Made by a program: the position numbers and the translations under genes
The notes under the pieces: model-generated
Seen by the model: the letters and a program-made list of their open reading frames with translations, nothing else
Told to the model about the DNA's origin: nothing
Database searches by the model: none
Source of the DNA: JBEKJU01 sp050011095
GTDB taxonomy: Bacteria > Desulfobacterota > Syntrophorhabdia > Syntrophorhabdales > WCHB1-27
Assembly (NCBI GenBank): GCA_050011095.1
Contig: JBEKJU010000002.1
Coordinates: 1-44,942 of the forward strand
Reading direction: 5' to 3'
DNA: 44,942 nt
Part shown: positions 30,241-38,110 of the stretch, one piece after another
Position numbering within the stretch: position 1 is the first letter of the stretch
How the letters are laid out: each line of letters starts with the position of its first letter

Positions 30241-32196
30241 TCAGACATAGAGCGGATCGGCTTCTATATGGACGCCGGGCAGCCGGTAGAGGGATGAGAG
30301 AAGTGAGGTGATGTTCGGATCATTTCCCTTCAGGATCACCCTCCAGCCATACTGTCCCTTTACCTGAATGGGCCCGAGCATCCGGTGGTCGAGGTTCGCG
30401 TCGTGCGTCAGTCTTTCTATCTCTTCCATTATGCGCTCACCAGCCTTCTGGCTCCGTTTCACGACATTTATCGAAAATAACCGGGCGTAGGGGGGGAATT
30501 CAGCCGCCCGTCTCTTCTCCAGCTCGTCTTCATAAAATTGCCGGGGAGTGAGAAAAAGCGACAGGTCGAAGGTGTCGCTCCGGGTATAGAGGAAAAGTCC
30601 CCGCGGCCTCAGGGCATCGATCAGGTTTGCGAGCACCTGGAACATCCTCTCCCTCGCCCTGTACCCGCCTATCCTCAAGAATTCGTCCCATCCGTAAAGG
30701 ATGAGCCGGCCCGTGTCGAGCCCGTAGAGCTTGGAGAGGATGTGGGTTCCCACAATGATATGTCCGCCGGTGCCGCTTTCCAATGACCGGAGGTCTCGAA
30801 GTCTTTCCGCCTCTCCCGTCACCCTGAAGACCGTCCGGTCAGGGAAGGCCTCCGCCATCCGTGCCTCCAGGTACTCCGCGCCCACGTCGAAAAACCTGAC
30901 CAGCCCGGAGCCACAAAGGGCGCAACGCTCTTCGTATGGAAAGAGACCCTTGCAACTCGTGCAGGTCAATCTCTCTTTCTCCCTGTGGTAACTGACCGTG
31001 ACCGCCCCGCAGTTCGGGCAGCTAAGGGGCTCGCCGCAGGCGGCGCACGAGAGGTTCGCCGCGTACGATCTCCGGGGCGTATGGATGACGACATTCTCGC
31101 CCTGATCCAGGGTCTCCCCCACGGCTTCGATCACCGCGCGAGGCACGTCGGCATTGAGCGGTGTGCGCTTATCGGCCCTCGCATATGAAACGATGGGCCG
31201 CGCGACAGGCCGGTCTTCCCTGATCTCGAGGGCGCCCTCGGACGCCCACTTGAGGACCTCCAAGGGGGGCGCGACGCTCCCGAGGACGGCCTGGACGTGA
31301 GCGATCTCCGCCTTCCTGATAGCAAGGCGCGCCGCGTTGAATCTGAAGGCCTCCTCGTTACGGTACCCGTCTTCCTCGGGCCTCTCGATGATGACGAGGC
31401 CGGTGTCCGTCACGGGGAGAAAGACACAGCTCTTGTTCCCGAGGATCAAGCGCCTTCTCTCGGTTCTCGCCCTGAAGTAGGTCTCCGCCTTTCTTTTCTC
31501 CGGTATCGAACTGCCGTACCAGAAAACGGCCCCTGGGAAGCGCTCCAGTAAGGAACGGGAGAAAAAGGCGCCGGCTGCCTGGTAATCGGGGAGAAGCATC
31601 AGGACATTCTTGCCCCGATCGAACTCTTTCGAGATGAGGGAGGTATAAAAATCGAGGCGCTCCCTTACCCCGGCGAGGTATAGAACAAGGCGGAACGTGT
31701 CTGTTCCGGCAGGACGCCCTTCCGGCTCGACCGTTCTTCCGGTGAAGACGTCGGTGAGCCCCATGAGCGACCTTCCGAGGTAGTCGAGAAGCCGCGTTTT
31801 GCCCGCCAAGGCGCTCGCCTTCCTCAGGGTGAGGTTGTTCAGGTGGGCGACGGAGGGCTCTTCCGTCTTCACCAGGCAGTACTTTTCCATCTTTATTGTC
31901 GATGAAAGGGCATACTTGAGGACAAGGCCAATGGGCGCCACATAGTGGCGGGATGCCCACGTGCAGAGATCGAAGCACGCGTCATCGATGAGGGGGAGCC
32001 AATCGACGAGGGCCTGCACGGGCTTGAGGCTGTCTTGCTCCCCATCGTCGATACCCAGGATAAATCCGACCAGCGTTCGGTTGCGAAAGGGAACCTTCAC
32101 CCTCGCCAGAGGCCGCGCGAAAGGGGCCAATGCGTCGGGAAGGGCATAAGAGAACACCTTGTCGATGGGCAGGGGGAGCGCGACCTGGGCGATCAT
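30241..32196 (-). CDS. priA: PriA-like primosomal protein with degenerate helicase motifs
   Basis: PriA homologue (651 aa; typical about 730). The N-terminal DNA-binding domain is recognisable (VALPLPIDKVFSYALP, VKVPFRNRTLVGFILG). All eight zinc cysteines are present at about 384/387, 393/396, 412/415 and 425/428 (CAAC, CPNC, CTSC, CALC). The helicase motifs are lost: Walker A GVTGSGKT is replaced by LAGVRERLD (about 174-182), the DEEH box by IIERPEEDGYR (about 269-279), GSATPS by GSVAPP, the VGTQMxAKGHDFP motif by VGTHILSKLYGLD, and VAGRAGR by LIDALRPRG. It cannot plausibly hydrolyse ATP, but may still recruit replication-restart proteins to forks. ATG overlaps murI by four bases. Confidence 0.88.
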   Translation of the reverse strand: MIAQVALPLPIDKVFSYALPDALAPFARPLARVKVPFRNRTLVGFILGIDDGEQDSLKPVQALVDWLPLIDDACFDLCTWASRHYVAPIGLVLKYALSSTIKMEKYCLVKTEEPSVAHLNNLTLRKASALAGKTRLLDYLGRSLMGLTDVFTGRTVEPEGRPAGTDTFRLVLYLAGVRERLDFYTSLISKEFDRGKNVLMLLPDYQAAGAFFSRSLLERFPGAVFWYGSSIPEKRKAETYFRARTERRRLILGNKSCVFLPVTDTGLVIIERPEEDGYRNEEAFRFNAARLAIRKAEIAHVQAVLGSVAPPLEVLKWASEGALEIREDRPVARPIVSYARADKRTPLNADVPRAVIEAVGETLDQGENVVIHTPRRSYAANLSCAACGEPLSCPNCGAVTVSYHREKERLTCTSCKGLFPYEERCALCGSGLVRFFDVGAEYLEARMAEAFPDRTVFRVTGEAERLRDLRSLESGTGGHIIVGTHILSKLYGLDTGRLILYGWDEFLRIGGYRARERMFQVLANLIDALRPRGLFLYTRSDTFDLSLFLTPRQFYEDELEKRRAAEFPPYARLFSINVVKRSQKAGERIMEEIERLTHDANLDHRMLGPIQVKGQYGWRVILKGNDPNITSLLSSLYRLPGVHIEADPLYV

Positions 32197-33014
32197 GCGG
32201 CAGGCGTGGGCGAAAGCGGCTCGAGTCTGACGAGTCGCACCTTCTTGAGGGACCCGCCGAGGACACGGCCACCAAGGTCGGATAGCTTGTCGGGCGCGTC
32301 GGTGACGAAATAATCACATCCCCCCTTGCCTGACTCCTTATGGGAACCGCACTTTTCCAGCATCCTCTGGACCTCCCGGGCAGTCTCTTTCCCAGAATTG
32401 ACGATGTGGACGTCGTTCCCCAGAAATTCGCGGATCCGCGGCTCCAGGATCGGATAATGGGTGCAGCCCATGACAAGGACATCTATGCCCGAATGCTTCA
32501 ATTCGCGCAGATATTTCTCGACGACAATCCTCGCGACCTCGTCCTCCTCCAGCCCCTCTTCAACGACCGGCACGAAAAGAGGGCAGGCCCGGGATATTAC
32601 CTCTACGGATGGATCGAGCTTCCTGACGGCCTTTACATAGGCCTGGCTCGCTATGGTCGCCCTGGTGCCGATCACCCCTATCTTTTTCCTCCGGGTCCTT
32701 TTGACCGCCTCCCGCGCGGGGGGCTCGATAACGCCGACCACCGGGATGGACAGCCTCCTTCTCAAGACGGTGAGGGCTATGGCGCTCGACGTGTTGCAGG
32801 CAACAATCAGCATCTTGATGCCCCTGGTCAGGAGAAACCGCGTGTTTTCCAGGGAGTAACGGGCAACCGTCGCGGCCGACCTGTTGCCGTAAGGCACGCG
32901 CGCCGTGTCGCCGAGATAGACGATATGCTCGTGAGGCAGGAGCTTCCTCACCTCCTTGAGCACGGTCAGCCCTCCGACGCCCGAATCAAACATGCCCAGG
33001 GACAGGTCTTTCAT
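32193..33014 (-). CDS. murI: Glutamate racemase
   Basis: Converts L-Glu to D-Glu for peptidoglycan. The 273-residue protein has FDSGVGGLTVL near the N-terminus, the two catalytic cysteines in VACNTSSA (C73) and MGCTHYP (C184), and GTRATIASQAY. I chose ATG 33014; a TTG six bases upstream (33020) is possible, and neither has a strong ribosome site. It is coupled to priA downstream by a 4-base overlap. Confidence 0.95.
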   Translation of the reverse strand: MKDLSLGMFDSGVGGLTVLKEVRKLLPHEHIVYLGDTARVPYGNRSAATVARYSLENTRFLLTRGIKMLIVACNTSSAIALTVLRRRLSIPVVGVIEPPAREAVKRTRRKKIGVIGTRATIASQAYVKAVRKLDPSVEVISRACPLFVPVVEEGLEEDEVARIVVEKYLRELKHSGIDVLVMGCTHYPILEPRIREFLGNDVHIVNSGKETAREVQRMLEKCGSHKESGKGGCDYFVTDAPDKLSDLGGRVLGGSLKKVRLVRLEPLSPTPAA

Positions 33015-33124
33015 GGGCAAGAGCTTATTCCGACCCCCTTTAAAAAGTCAAGGTCGGCTCGCGCGACCGATGCGTCTTCCTTCGATTGAAAATTGGAATA
33101 AATGACGCCGGGCGTGAACCGGCA

Positions 33125-34105
33125 TCAACCCCTCATCAGTCCGAGGGCATCCCTGACTTCGCTCATCGTTTCCGCCGCGATGCGCCGGCACTCGGCGGCT
33201 CCCGTGTGGAGGGCGTCCAGGACGTAGTCGGATTGCCCTTTCAGCGAAAGGGCCTTCTCTCTGATGGGGGTAAGCTCGGCCATCATATTCGTGAAGAGCA
33301 CCCGCTTGCAGTCTATGCAGCCGATGGAAGCGCTTCTGCAGCCCCTATCGAGTTCTCGCGCCGCCTGGTCAGGGGAAAATGCGCGGTGCATCGTGTAAAT
33401 GTTGCAGACATCGGGATTGCCCGCATCGGTCCGCCTCACCCTGGCTACATCGGTTACAGCGGTTCTCACCTTCTCCCATATGCTGCCTTCGTCTTCCAGA
33501 ATACCGATGTAGTTGCCGAGCGTCTTCGACATCTTGCTCTTGCCGTCCATGCCCATGATCCTCGGCGCGCACGACAGGATCGCCTGGGGTTCAGGGAGCA
33601 CCTGCCCGAACCGGGCGTTGAACTTTCGGGCTATCTCCCGGGACAGCTCGATGTGCTGAACCTGATCTTCGCCGACGGGCACGAATCCGGCCCTATATAC
33701 CAGGATGTCGGCCGCCTGAAGCACAGGGTAATCCATAAGGCCCATGTTGATGTTCGTCTTGTGCTGCCGGGACTTGTCCTTGAACTGGGTCATCCTTTCG
33801 ACGTCGCCCACCGACGTAACGCAGTTGAATATCCACCCCAGCTCCGTATGTTCAGGGACGTGGGACTGGATCATCAAATGGCACTTTGCGGGGTCCAGGC
33901 CGCAGGCGATAAGGATGATGGCGGTGTCGAGGCACCTCTGCCGCAGCTCACCCGTCTCATACTCGACCGTTATGGCGTGATAGTCGACGACGCCGTAGAT
34001 GCACTGGTACTCTTCCACGAGAGAGACCCACTGTCTGAGCGCCCCCACGTAATTGCCGATATGTATGTCGCCGGTCGGCTGGATGCCGCTGAAGACCCTG
34101 CCCAT
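33125..34105 (-). CDS. trpS: Tryptophanyl-tRNA synthetase
   Basis: Class I synthetase charging tRNA-Trp, 326 aa. It begins GRVFSGIQPTGDIHIGNYVG with the HIGH-type motif, then FIFNCVTSVGDVERM-like sequence, GEDQVQHIELSREIARKFN and KSKMSKTLGNYIG (KMSKS). I chose ATG 34105 with GGGAGGT just upstream; a TTG at 34117 is inside the ribosome site. It has its own likely promoter and is followed after 110 bases by murI. Confidence 0.96.
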   Translation of the reverse strand: MGRVFSGIQPTGDIHIGNYVGALRQWVSLVEEYQCIYGVVDYHAITVEYETGELRQRCLDTAIILIACGLDPAKCHLMIQSHVPEHTELGWIFNCVTSVGDVERMTQFKDKSRQHKTNINMGLMDYPVLQAADILVYRAGFVPVGEDQVQHIELSREIARKFNARFGQVLPEPQAILSCAPRIMGMDGKSKMSKTLGNYIGILEDEGSIWEKVRTAVTDVARVRRTDAGNPDVCNIYTMHRAFSPDQAARELDRGCRSASIGCIDCKRVLFTNMMAELTPIREKALSLKGQSDYVLDALHTGAAECRRIAAETMSEVRDALGLMRG

Positions 34106-34125
34106 GAGACCTCCCAAAACCCGAT

Positions 34126-34154
34126 ACTGTACACTAATCCGCCTTCAAAATCAA
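34126..34154 (-). promoter_or_regulatory. Likely promoter of trpS
   Basis: On the minus strand, -35 TTGATT (34149-34154), 17-base spacer, -10 TACAGT (34126-34131), about 20 bases before the ATG. A moderate match to consensus. Confidence 0.5.
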
Positions 34155-34186
34155 TAAGGCCGCGGGCGGCCTGTACAATGCAATCG

Positions 34187-34216
34187 TTGACAATGTTCCC
34201 CGAAAAAGACTATATA
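34187..34216 (+). promoter_or_regulatory. Upstream promoter of gntR (P1)
   Basis: Perfect -35 TTGACA (34187-34192), 18-base spacer, -10 TATATA (34211-34216). Transcription would start near 34223, exactly where a tandem repeat begins. Confidence 0.65.
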
Positions 34217-34223
34217 TAGTTGT

Positions 34224-34256
34224 CATGCTCCGAAACTGTCTCTCATGCTGCGAAAC
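34224..34256. promoter_or_regulatory. Tandem operator-like repeat downstream of P1
   Basis: CATGCTCCGAAAC (34224-34236) and CATGCTGCGAAAC (34244-34256) differ at one base and are spaced exactly 20 bp, about two helical turns. Their place at the start site suggests a repressor or roadblock site. Confidence 0.5.
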
Positions 34257-34257
34257 G

Positions 34258-34290
34258 TTGTATATTATTTCGTAGAAAATTGTATACAGA
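34258..34290. promoter_or_regulatory. TTGTATA-type sites, possible GntR/FCD operator
   Basis: TTGTATATTA (34258-34267) and TTGTATACAGAA (34280-34291) share TTGTATA 22 bp apart. TTGTATACAA-like palindromes are known operators for FCD-type GntR regulators. The second overlaps the -35 of P2. Confidence 0.45.
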
Positions 34291-34308
34291 ATCGTGGTTT
34301 TTTATGAT
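34280..34308 (+). promoter_or_regulatory. Second promoter of gntR (P2)
   Basis: -35 TTGTAT (34280-34285), 17-base spacer, -10 TATGAT (34303-34308). Its -35 coincides with the TTGTATACA site, which would allow autorepression. Confidence 0.5.
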
Positions 34309-34374
34309 AGAATATGTTCCCTTTATTGTGATAAACAGATGCCGGTTGGTCTTAAGTAAGAAGGAGGGAGTTTG

Positions 34375-35070
34375 ATGAACGACAAGAGAAGCGGTGACGA
34401 TCGAAAAAGAAAGAAAAAAAAGCTCTTGAGGGAGCAGGTGTACAGCGGCATAAAGAACTCCATCATCAGCGGAGAATTCGAACCGGGTAGAAGACTTATC
34501 GAAGAGAGGCTCGCCGAGGATATGAAGACGAGCCGCACACCGGTCCGTGAGGCGATTCAGAAGCTCGAAAAGGAAGGGCTCATATACAGGCTTCCCAGGG
34601 GTGGATTCGCCGTCAAGGGCGTCAGTGAAGATGAGATCGAGGAGGTATTCGGCCTGAGGGCGGTCCTCGAAGGCTACGCCGGCTATCTTGCGACGGCAAG
34701 AATCAAGGAAGAGGAACTGAAGTCGCTCGAAGAGATCATCGGCATGGAGGAGGCGATTCTCCATGATATGGACATCGAAGAGTTTATCAGGCTCGACGGT
34801 GAATTCCACGACAACCTCTACAGGGCAGCCAAGAATAACCGTCTCCACGGCCTCCTCAACGACCTCCGCGACTACATGTACCGCTACAGGATGATCATCT
34901 TACGCTACGGGAGAAAGGCCGCCCTCGCGGTTCAGGACCACAAGGATATGATCGCGTCGATAAGGGCGAAGAACGCGAGGCAGGTCGAAAAGCTCGTGAG
35001 AAAACACATGGGCAGGGGGAAAGACATTATCAAGAAAAAGATAAGGCAGGGGCAGGAGCCGAGGATATAG
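34375..35070 (+). CDS. GntR family transcriptional regulator (FCD type)
   Basis: A 231-residue FadR-subfamily regulator. The winged helix (about residues 20-85) shows YSGIKNSIISGEFEPGRRL and EDMKTSRTPVREAIQKLEKE with RLPRGGFAVK. The helical FCD ligand domain shows FGLRAVLEGYAGYLA and the metal-binding Asp/His residues in RLDGEFHDNLY, VQDHKDMI and VRKHMGRG. Such proteins sense small carboxylic acids. AAGGAGGG lies just before ATG 34375. pckG follows by about 100 bases on the same strand, so this protein may control PEP carboxykinase and itself. Confidence 0.9.
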   Translation: MNDKRSGDDRKRKKKKLLREQVYSGIKNSIISGEFEPGRRLIEERLAEDMKTSRTPVREAIQKLEKEGLIYRLPRGGFAVKGVSEDEIEEVFGLRAVLEGYAGYLATARIKEEELKSLEEIIGMEEAILHDMDIEEFIRLDGEFHDNLYRAAKNNRLHGLLNDLRDYMYRYRMIILRYGRKAALAVQDHKDMIASIRAKNARQVEKLVRKHMGRGKDIIKKKIRQGQEPRI

Positions 35071-35093
35071 GGCCGCGTCTCAATTGCGCGGCC
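35071..35093 (+). terminator. Short GC hairpin directly after gntR
   Basis: GGCCGCG (35071-35077) pairs with CGCGGCC (35087-35093) with a 9-base loop, immediately after the gntR stop. No U-run. It may act as a partial terminator or mRNA stabiliser between gntR and pckG. Confidence 0.4.
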
Positions 35094-35172
35094 ATGGGCG
35101 GCTGCTTCCCTGCAATTTTATATAAACGGGGCATATGCCTTGAAATGGCTCAGCGAGCCGAAGGAGGTAATA

Positions 35173-36945
35173 TTGGAAAACATCGTTGAAACATGGGTTG
35201 GGGAACAGGCAAAACTCACGAAGCCCGACAAGGTCCACTGGGTGCAGGGCACTGAGGAGGAGATGCGAAGACTTGTTGATCTCGGTATAAAGGAAGAGAA
35301 GACCGGCTTCCATCATACCTTCCAGGCCCTCAACCCGAGCGCTTTCCCGAACTCCTATCTCCACAGGAGCCATCCCAATGACGTCGCTAGGACCGAACAG
35401 CTCACGTTTGTCTGTCTCCCGAAAAAGGAAGATGCGGGCCCGAATAACAACTGGATGGAGCCGCAGGAGGCGCTCAAGATGCTCCGCACCCTCTACGACG
35501 GCTGCATGCGCGGAAGGACCCTCTACGTCATCCCCTATATGATGGGTCATCCCGATTCACCCTATGCGAGGCCGTGCGTCCAGATCACCGATTCGATCTA
35601 CGTTGTTGTCAGCATGTACATCATGACGAGGGTCGGGGCCAAGGTGCTCGATATAATCAATTCCAGGGGCAATTTCGTAAAGGGTCTCCATTCGATCGGC
35701 GATCTCAATCCTGAAAGGCGCTATATCATGCACTTTCCCCAGGATGATCTGGTGATGAGCTTCGGTTCGGGCTACGGTGGAAACGCCCTTTTGGGAAAGA
35801 AGTGCATTTCCCTCAGGATCGCCTCGTATCTCGGCTATCAGCAGGGGTGGCTCGCGGAGCATATGATCATCATGGGTGTCCAGGACCCCGAGGGCGATAT
35901 CACGTATATCCTCGGTTCCTTTCCCTCCGCCTGCGGCAAGACGAACCTCGCCATGCTCGATCCCGTCATGGAGGGCTACAGGGTATTTACATTGGGCGAC
36001 GATATTGCATGGATCAATCCGGGACCCGACGGAAGACTATACGCCATAAACCCCGAATTCGGTTTCTTTGGCGTGGCGCCGGGCACGTCCGACAAAACGA
36101 ACCCTAATATGATGAAGACGTTGAGGGGCGACAAGTGGTACCCCACCCTCTTCACCAACACCGGACTCGACACGAGCACGAATTCGCCCTGGTGGGAAGG
36201 ATTGACGGACAATGTGCCGGAACCCATGCTCGACTGGCAGGGAAAACCCTACGACAGCCGGAGCGGCGGCAACGTGGCCCATCCGAATTCACGCTTCACC
36301 GTCTCCCTTTACAACTGTCCTGTCCTCTCCCCCGAGGTCGATAATCCGAAAGGCGTGCCTATCTCGGGGATACTCTACGGGGGCAGAAGGTCGACCACCA
36401 TACCCCTGGTTGTTGAGAGCTTTGACTGGGAACACGGCGTATTCAGGGCCTCTGCCAACGGATCGGAGACCACGGCCGCGGCGAGCGGCAAGGCGGGGGT
36501 TGTGAGAAGGGACCCCATGGCGATGCTTCCTTTCTGCGGTTACAACATGGCGGACTATTTTGCCCATTATCTCAAAGTGGGAAAAGGCCTCACAAAACCG
36601 CCGAAAATGTTTTTCGTCAACTGGTTCAGGAAAGATAGCAACGGAAAATTCATATGGCCCGGCTTCAGGGACAATTCCCGGGTCATCAAGTGGATGGTGG
36701 ATAGGATCAAGGGCAAGGTGCAGGCGAGGGAAACCGCGGTCGGTCTCATGCCGCACCTCGCAGACCTTGATATGAGGGGCCTTTCCCTTCCTCCAGGGAC
36801 GATAGAGAACCTCTTCGAGGTGAACAAGGCTCAGTGGGAGCAGGAAGTGGCCGAGATCGAGACCTTCTACGGGCAGTTCGGCGATAGACTGCCGAAGGCG
36901 CTGAGAAACAGGCTCGCCGAGCTGAAGGCGAATCTGTCCAAATAG
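35173..36945 (+). CDS. pckG: Phosphoenolpyruvate carboxykinase (GTP)
   Basis: Interconverts oxaloacetate plus GTP and phosphoenolpyruvate plus GDP and CO2. The 590-residue protein shows NDVARTEQLTFVC, SFGSGYGGNALLGKKC, the P-loop-like FPSACGKTNLAM (about 252-263), GDDIAWINPGPDG, NPEFGFFGVAPGT, and GGRRSTTIPLVVESFDWEHG. I chose TTG 35173 because a perfect AAGGAGGT (35161-35168) lies four bases upstream; an in-frame TTG at 35140 lacks one. The GTP-type family is clear from motifs and length. It can run in the gluconeogenic or, in some anaerobes, the carboxylating direction. It is preceded by a GntR gene. Confidence 0.95.
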   Translation: MENIVETWVGEQAKLTKPDKVHWVQGTEEEMRRLVDLGIKEEKTGFHHTFQALNPSAFPNSYLHRSHPNDVARTEQLTFVCLPKKEDAGPNNNWMEPQEALKMLRTLYDGCMRGRTLYVIPYMMGHPDSPYARPCVQITDSIYVVVSMYIMTRVGAKVLDIINSRGNFVKGLHSIGDLNPERRYIMHFPQDDLVMSFGSGYGGNALLGKKCISLRIASYLGYQQGWLAEHMIIMGVQDPEGDITYILGSFPSACGKTNLAMLDPVMEGYRVFTLGDDIAWINPGPDGRLYAINPEFGFFGVAPGTSDKTNPNMMKTLRGDKWYPTLFTNTGLDTSTNSPWWEGLTDNVPEPMLDWQGKPYDSRSGGNVAHPNSRFTVSLYNCPVLSPEVDNPKGVPISGILYGGRRSTTIPLVVESFDWEHGVFRASANGSETTAAASGKAGVVRRDPMAMLPFCGYNMADYFAHYLKVGKGLTKPPKMFFVNWFRKDSNGKFIWPGFRDNSRVIKWMVDRIKGKVQARETAVGLMPHLADLDMRGLSLPPGTIENLFEVNKAQWEQEVAEIETFYGQFGDRLPKALRNRLAELKANLSK

Positions 36946-36964
36946 ACGCTAATCGCCTACGAAA

Positions 36965-37000
36965 GAAGGGGGCATCTTCCGAATGGAGGATGCCCCCTTC
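36965..37000. terminator. Bidirectional terminator between pckG and mreB
   Basis: A 16 bp stem (GAAGGGGGCATCTTCC with GGAGGATGCCCCCTTC, one G-U pair) and loop GAAT, flanked by A-rich sequence on the right (ATAAAAAGG). Read on the minus strand it is preceded by T-rich sequence. It sits between convergent genes. The right arm and tail (CCCCCTTCATAAAAAGGA) match the right end of the dispersed repeat. Confidence 0.75.
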
Positions 37001-37034
37001 ATAAAAAGGATGGACCGTGGACGAAGCGGCCCTC

Positions 37035-38072
37035 CTAACCGATGAAAACCTTCCTGTATCGCTCCATCTGCTCGAGCGCCTTGCCGCTCCCCATGACCAC
37101 GCACGTGAGAGGGTCTTCCGTCACCTTCACCGTGAGGCTCGTCCTCTCGGCGATCCTCTTGTCAAGCCCCTTGAGGAGCGCGCCGCCGCCGGTCAGGGTC
37201 ACCCCTGACTCCTGCAAGTCCGAGACGAGTTCCGGGGGTAACCTTTCGAGCGCCCTTCTCACGGCGTCGACGATCGCCGCCACCGGCTCCTCTATGGCCT
37301 CCCGCACATCGTCGCTCGTGACGGTCAGGTTCTTCGGTATGCCGTTCACCATATCCTTGCCTATGACCGAGAGCGAACCGGCGTTGACCGATGCGTGGGC
37401 CGTGCCTATTTCCATCTTGATCCTTTCCGCGGCATTGATACCGATGGCCACCTGGTATTTTCTCTGCAGATAGCGGACAATCGCCTCGTCAAGCTCGTCG
37501 CCCGCGACCCTGAGGGATTCACTGTAGGCACTCGCCGCAAGGCTGATGATCGCCACCTCCGTTGTCCCGCCACCGATGTCGACGACCATGTTACCCCGCG
37601 GCAGCTCAATGGGCAGGTCAGCGCCGATCGCGGCTGCCATGGGCTCCTCGATCAGGTGTATGTGCTGGATGCCGACCTGCAGGCACGCATCGAAGACCGC
37701 CTTCTTTTCCACCTGGGTGATGCCCGACGGCACGCACACCACCATTTTAGGCCTGGACACCCGATTTTTTTCCTTCACCACGGTGAGGAAGTATTTGATC
37801 ATCGCCTTGGTCACATCGAAATCCGCGATGACGCCATCCTTCATCGGTCGTATAGCCGCCATCTGCTGAGGCGTTTTTCCGATAAATTCCTTGGCGTCCC
37901 GACCTACCGCTATGATCTTCCCTGTGTTCCGTTCAATGGCAACGACTGAAGGCTCGTTGAGCACTATCCCTGAGCCCTTCATGTAGATGAGCGTGTTCGC
38001 CGTGCCGAGATCCATCGCAAAGTGCGTCGATCTACCTGAAAAAAATGTCGCCAGCGTTTTCAGTAAACCCAT
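37035..38072 (-). CDS. mreB: Rod shape-determining protein MreB
   Basis: Actin-like protein that forms membrane-bound filaments directing lateral wall synthesis. The 345-residue protein has phosphate-1 AMDLGTANTLIY, connect-1 VCVPSGITQVEKKAV, EPMAAAIGADLPI, phosphate-2 NMVVDIGGGTTEVAIISL and the adenosine motif VTLTGGGALLKGLDKRI. ATG 38072 has a G-rich ribosome site upstream. mreC, mreD and pbpA are not adjacent; upstream instead is a GAF/GGDEF-like gene 38 bases away. Confidence 0.96.
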   Translation of the reverse strand: MGLLKTLATFFSGRSTHFAMDLGTANTLIYMKGSGIVLNEPSVVAIERNTGKIIAVGRDAKEFIGKTPQQMAAIRPMKDGVIADFDVTKAMIKYFLTVVKEKNRVSRPKMVVCVPSGITQVEKKAVFDACLQVGIQHIHLIEEPMAAAIGADLPIELPRGNMVVDIGGGTTEVAIISLAASAYSESLRVAGDELDEAIVRYLQRKYQVAIGINAAERIKMEIGTAHASVNAGSLSVIGKDMVNGIPKNLTVTSDDVREAIEEPVAAIVDAVRRALERLPPELVSDLQESGVTLTGGGALLKGLDKRIAERTSLTVKVTEDPLTCVVMGSGKALEQMERYRKVFIG

Positions 38073-38110
38073 GCCGGGGAACCCCCTTTCTCCATATTAT
38101 CTTGAGACAC

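Noticed and set aside
35140..35172. Earlier TTG start for pckG
   Set aside because: It has no ribosome site, while TTG 35173 has AAGGAGGT four bases upstream and matches the family N-terminus.
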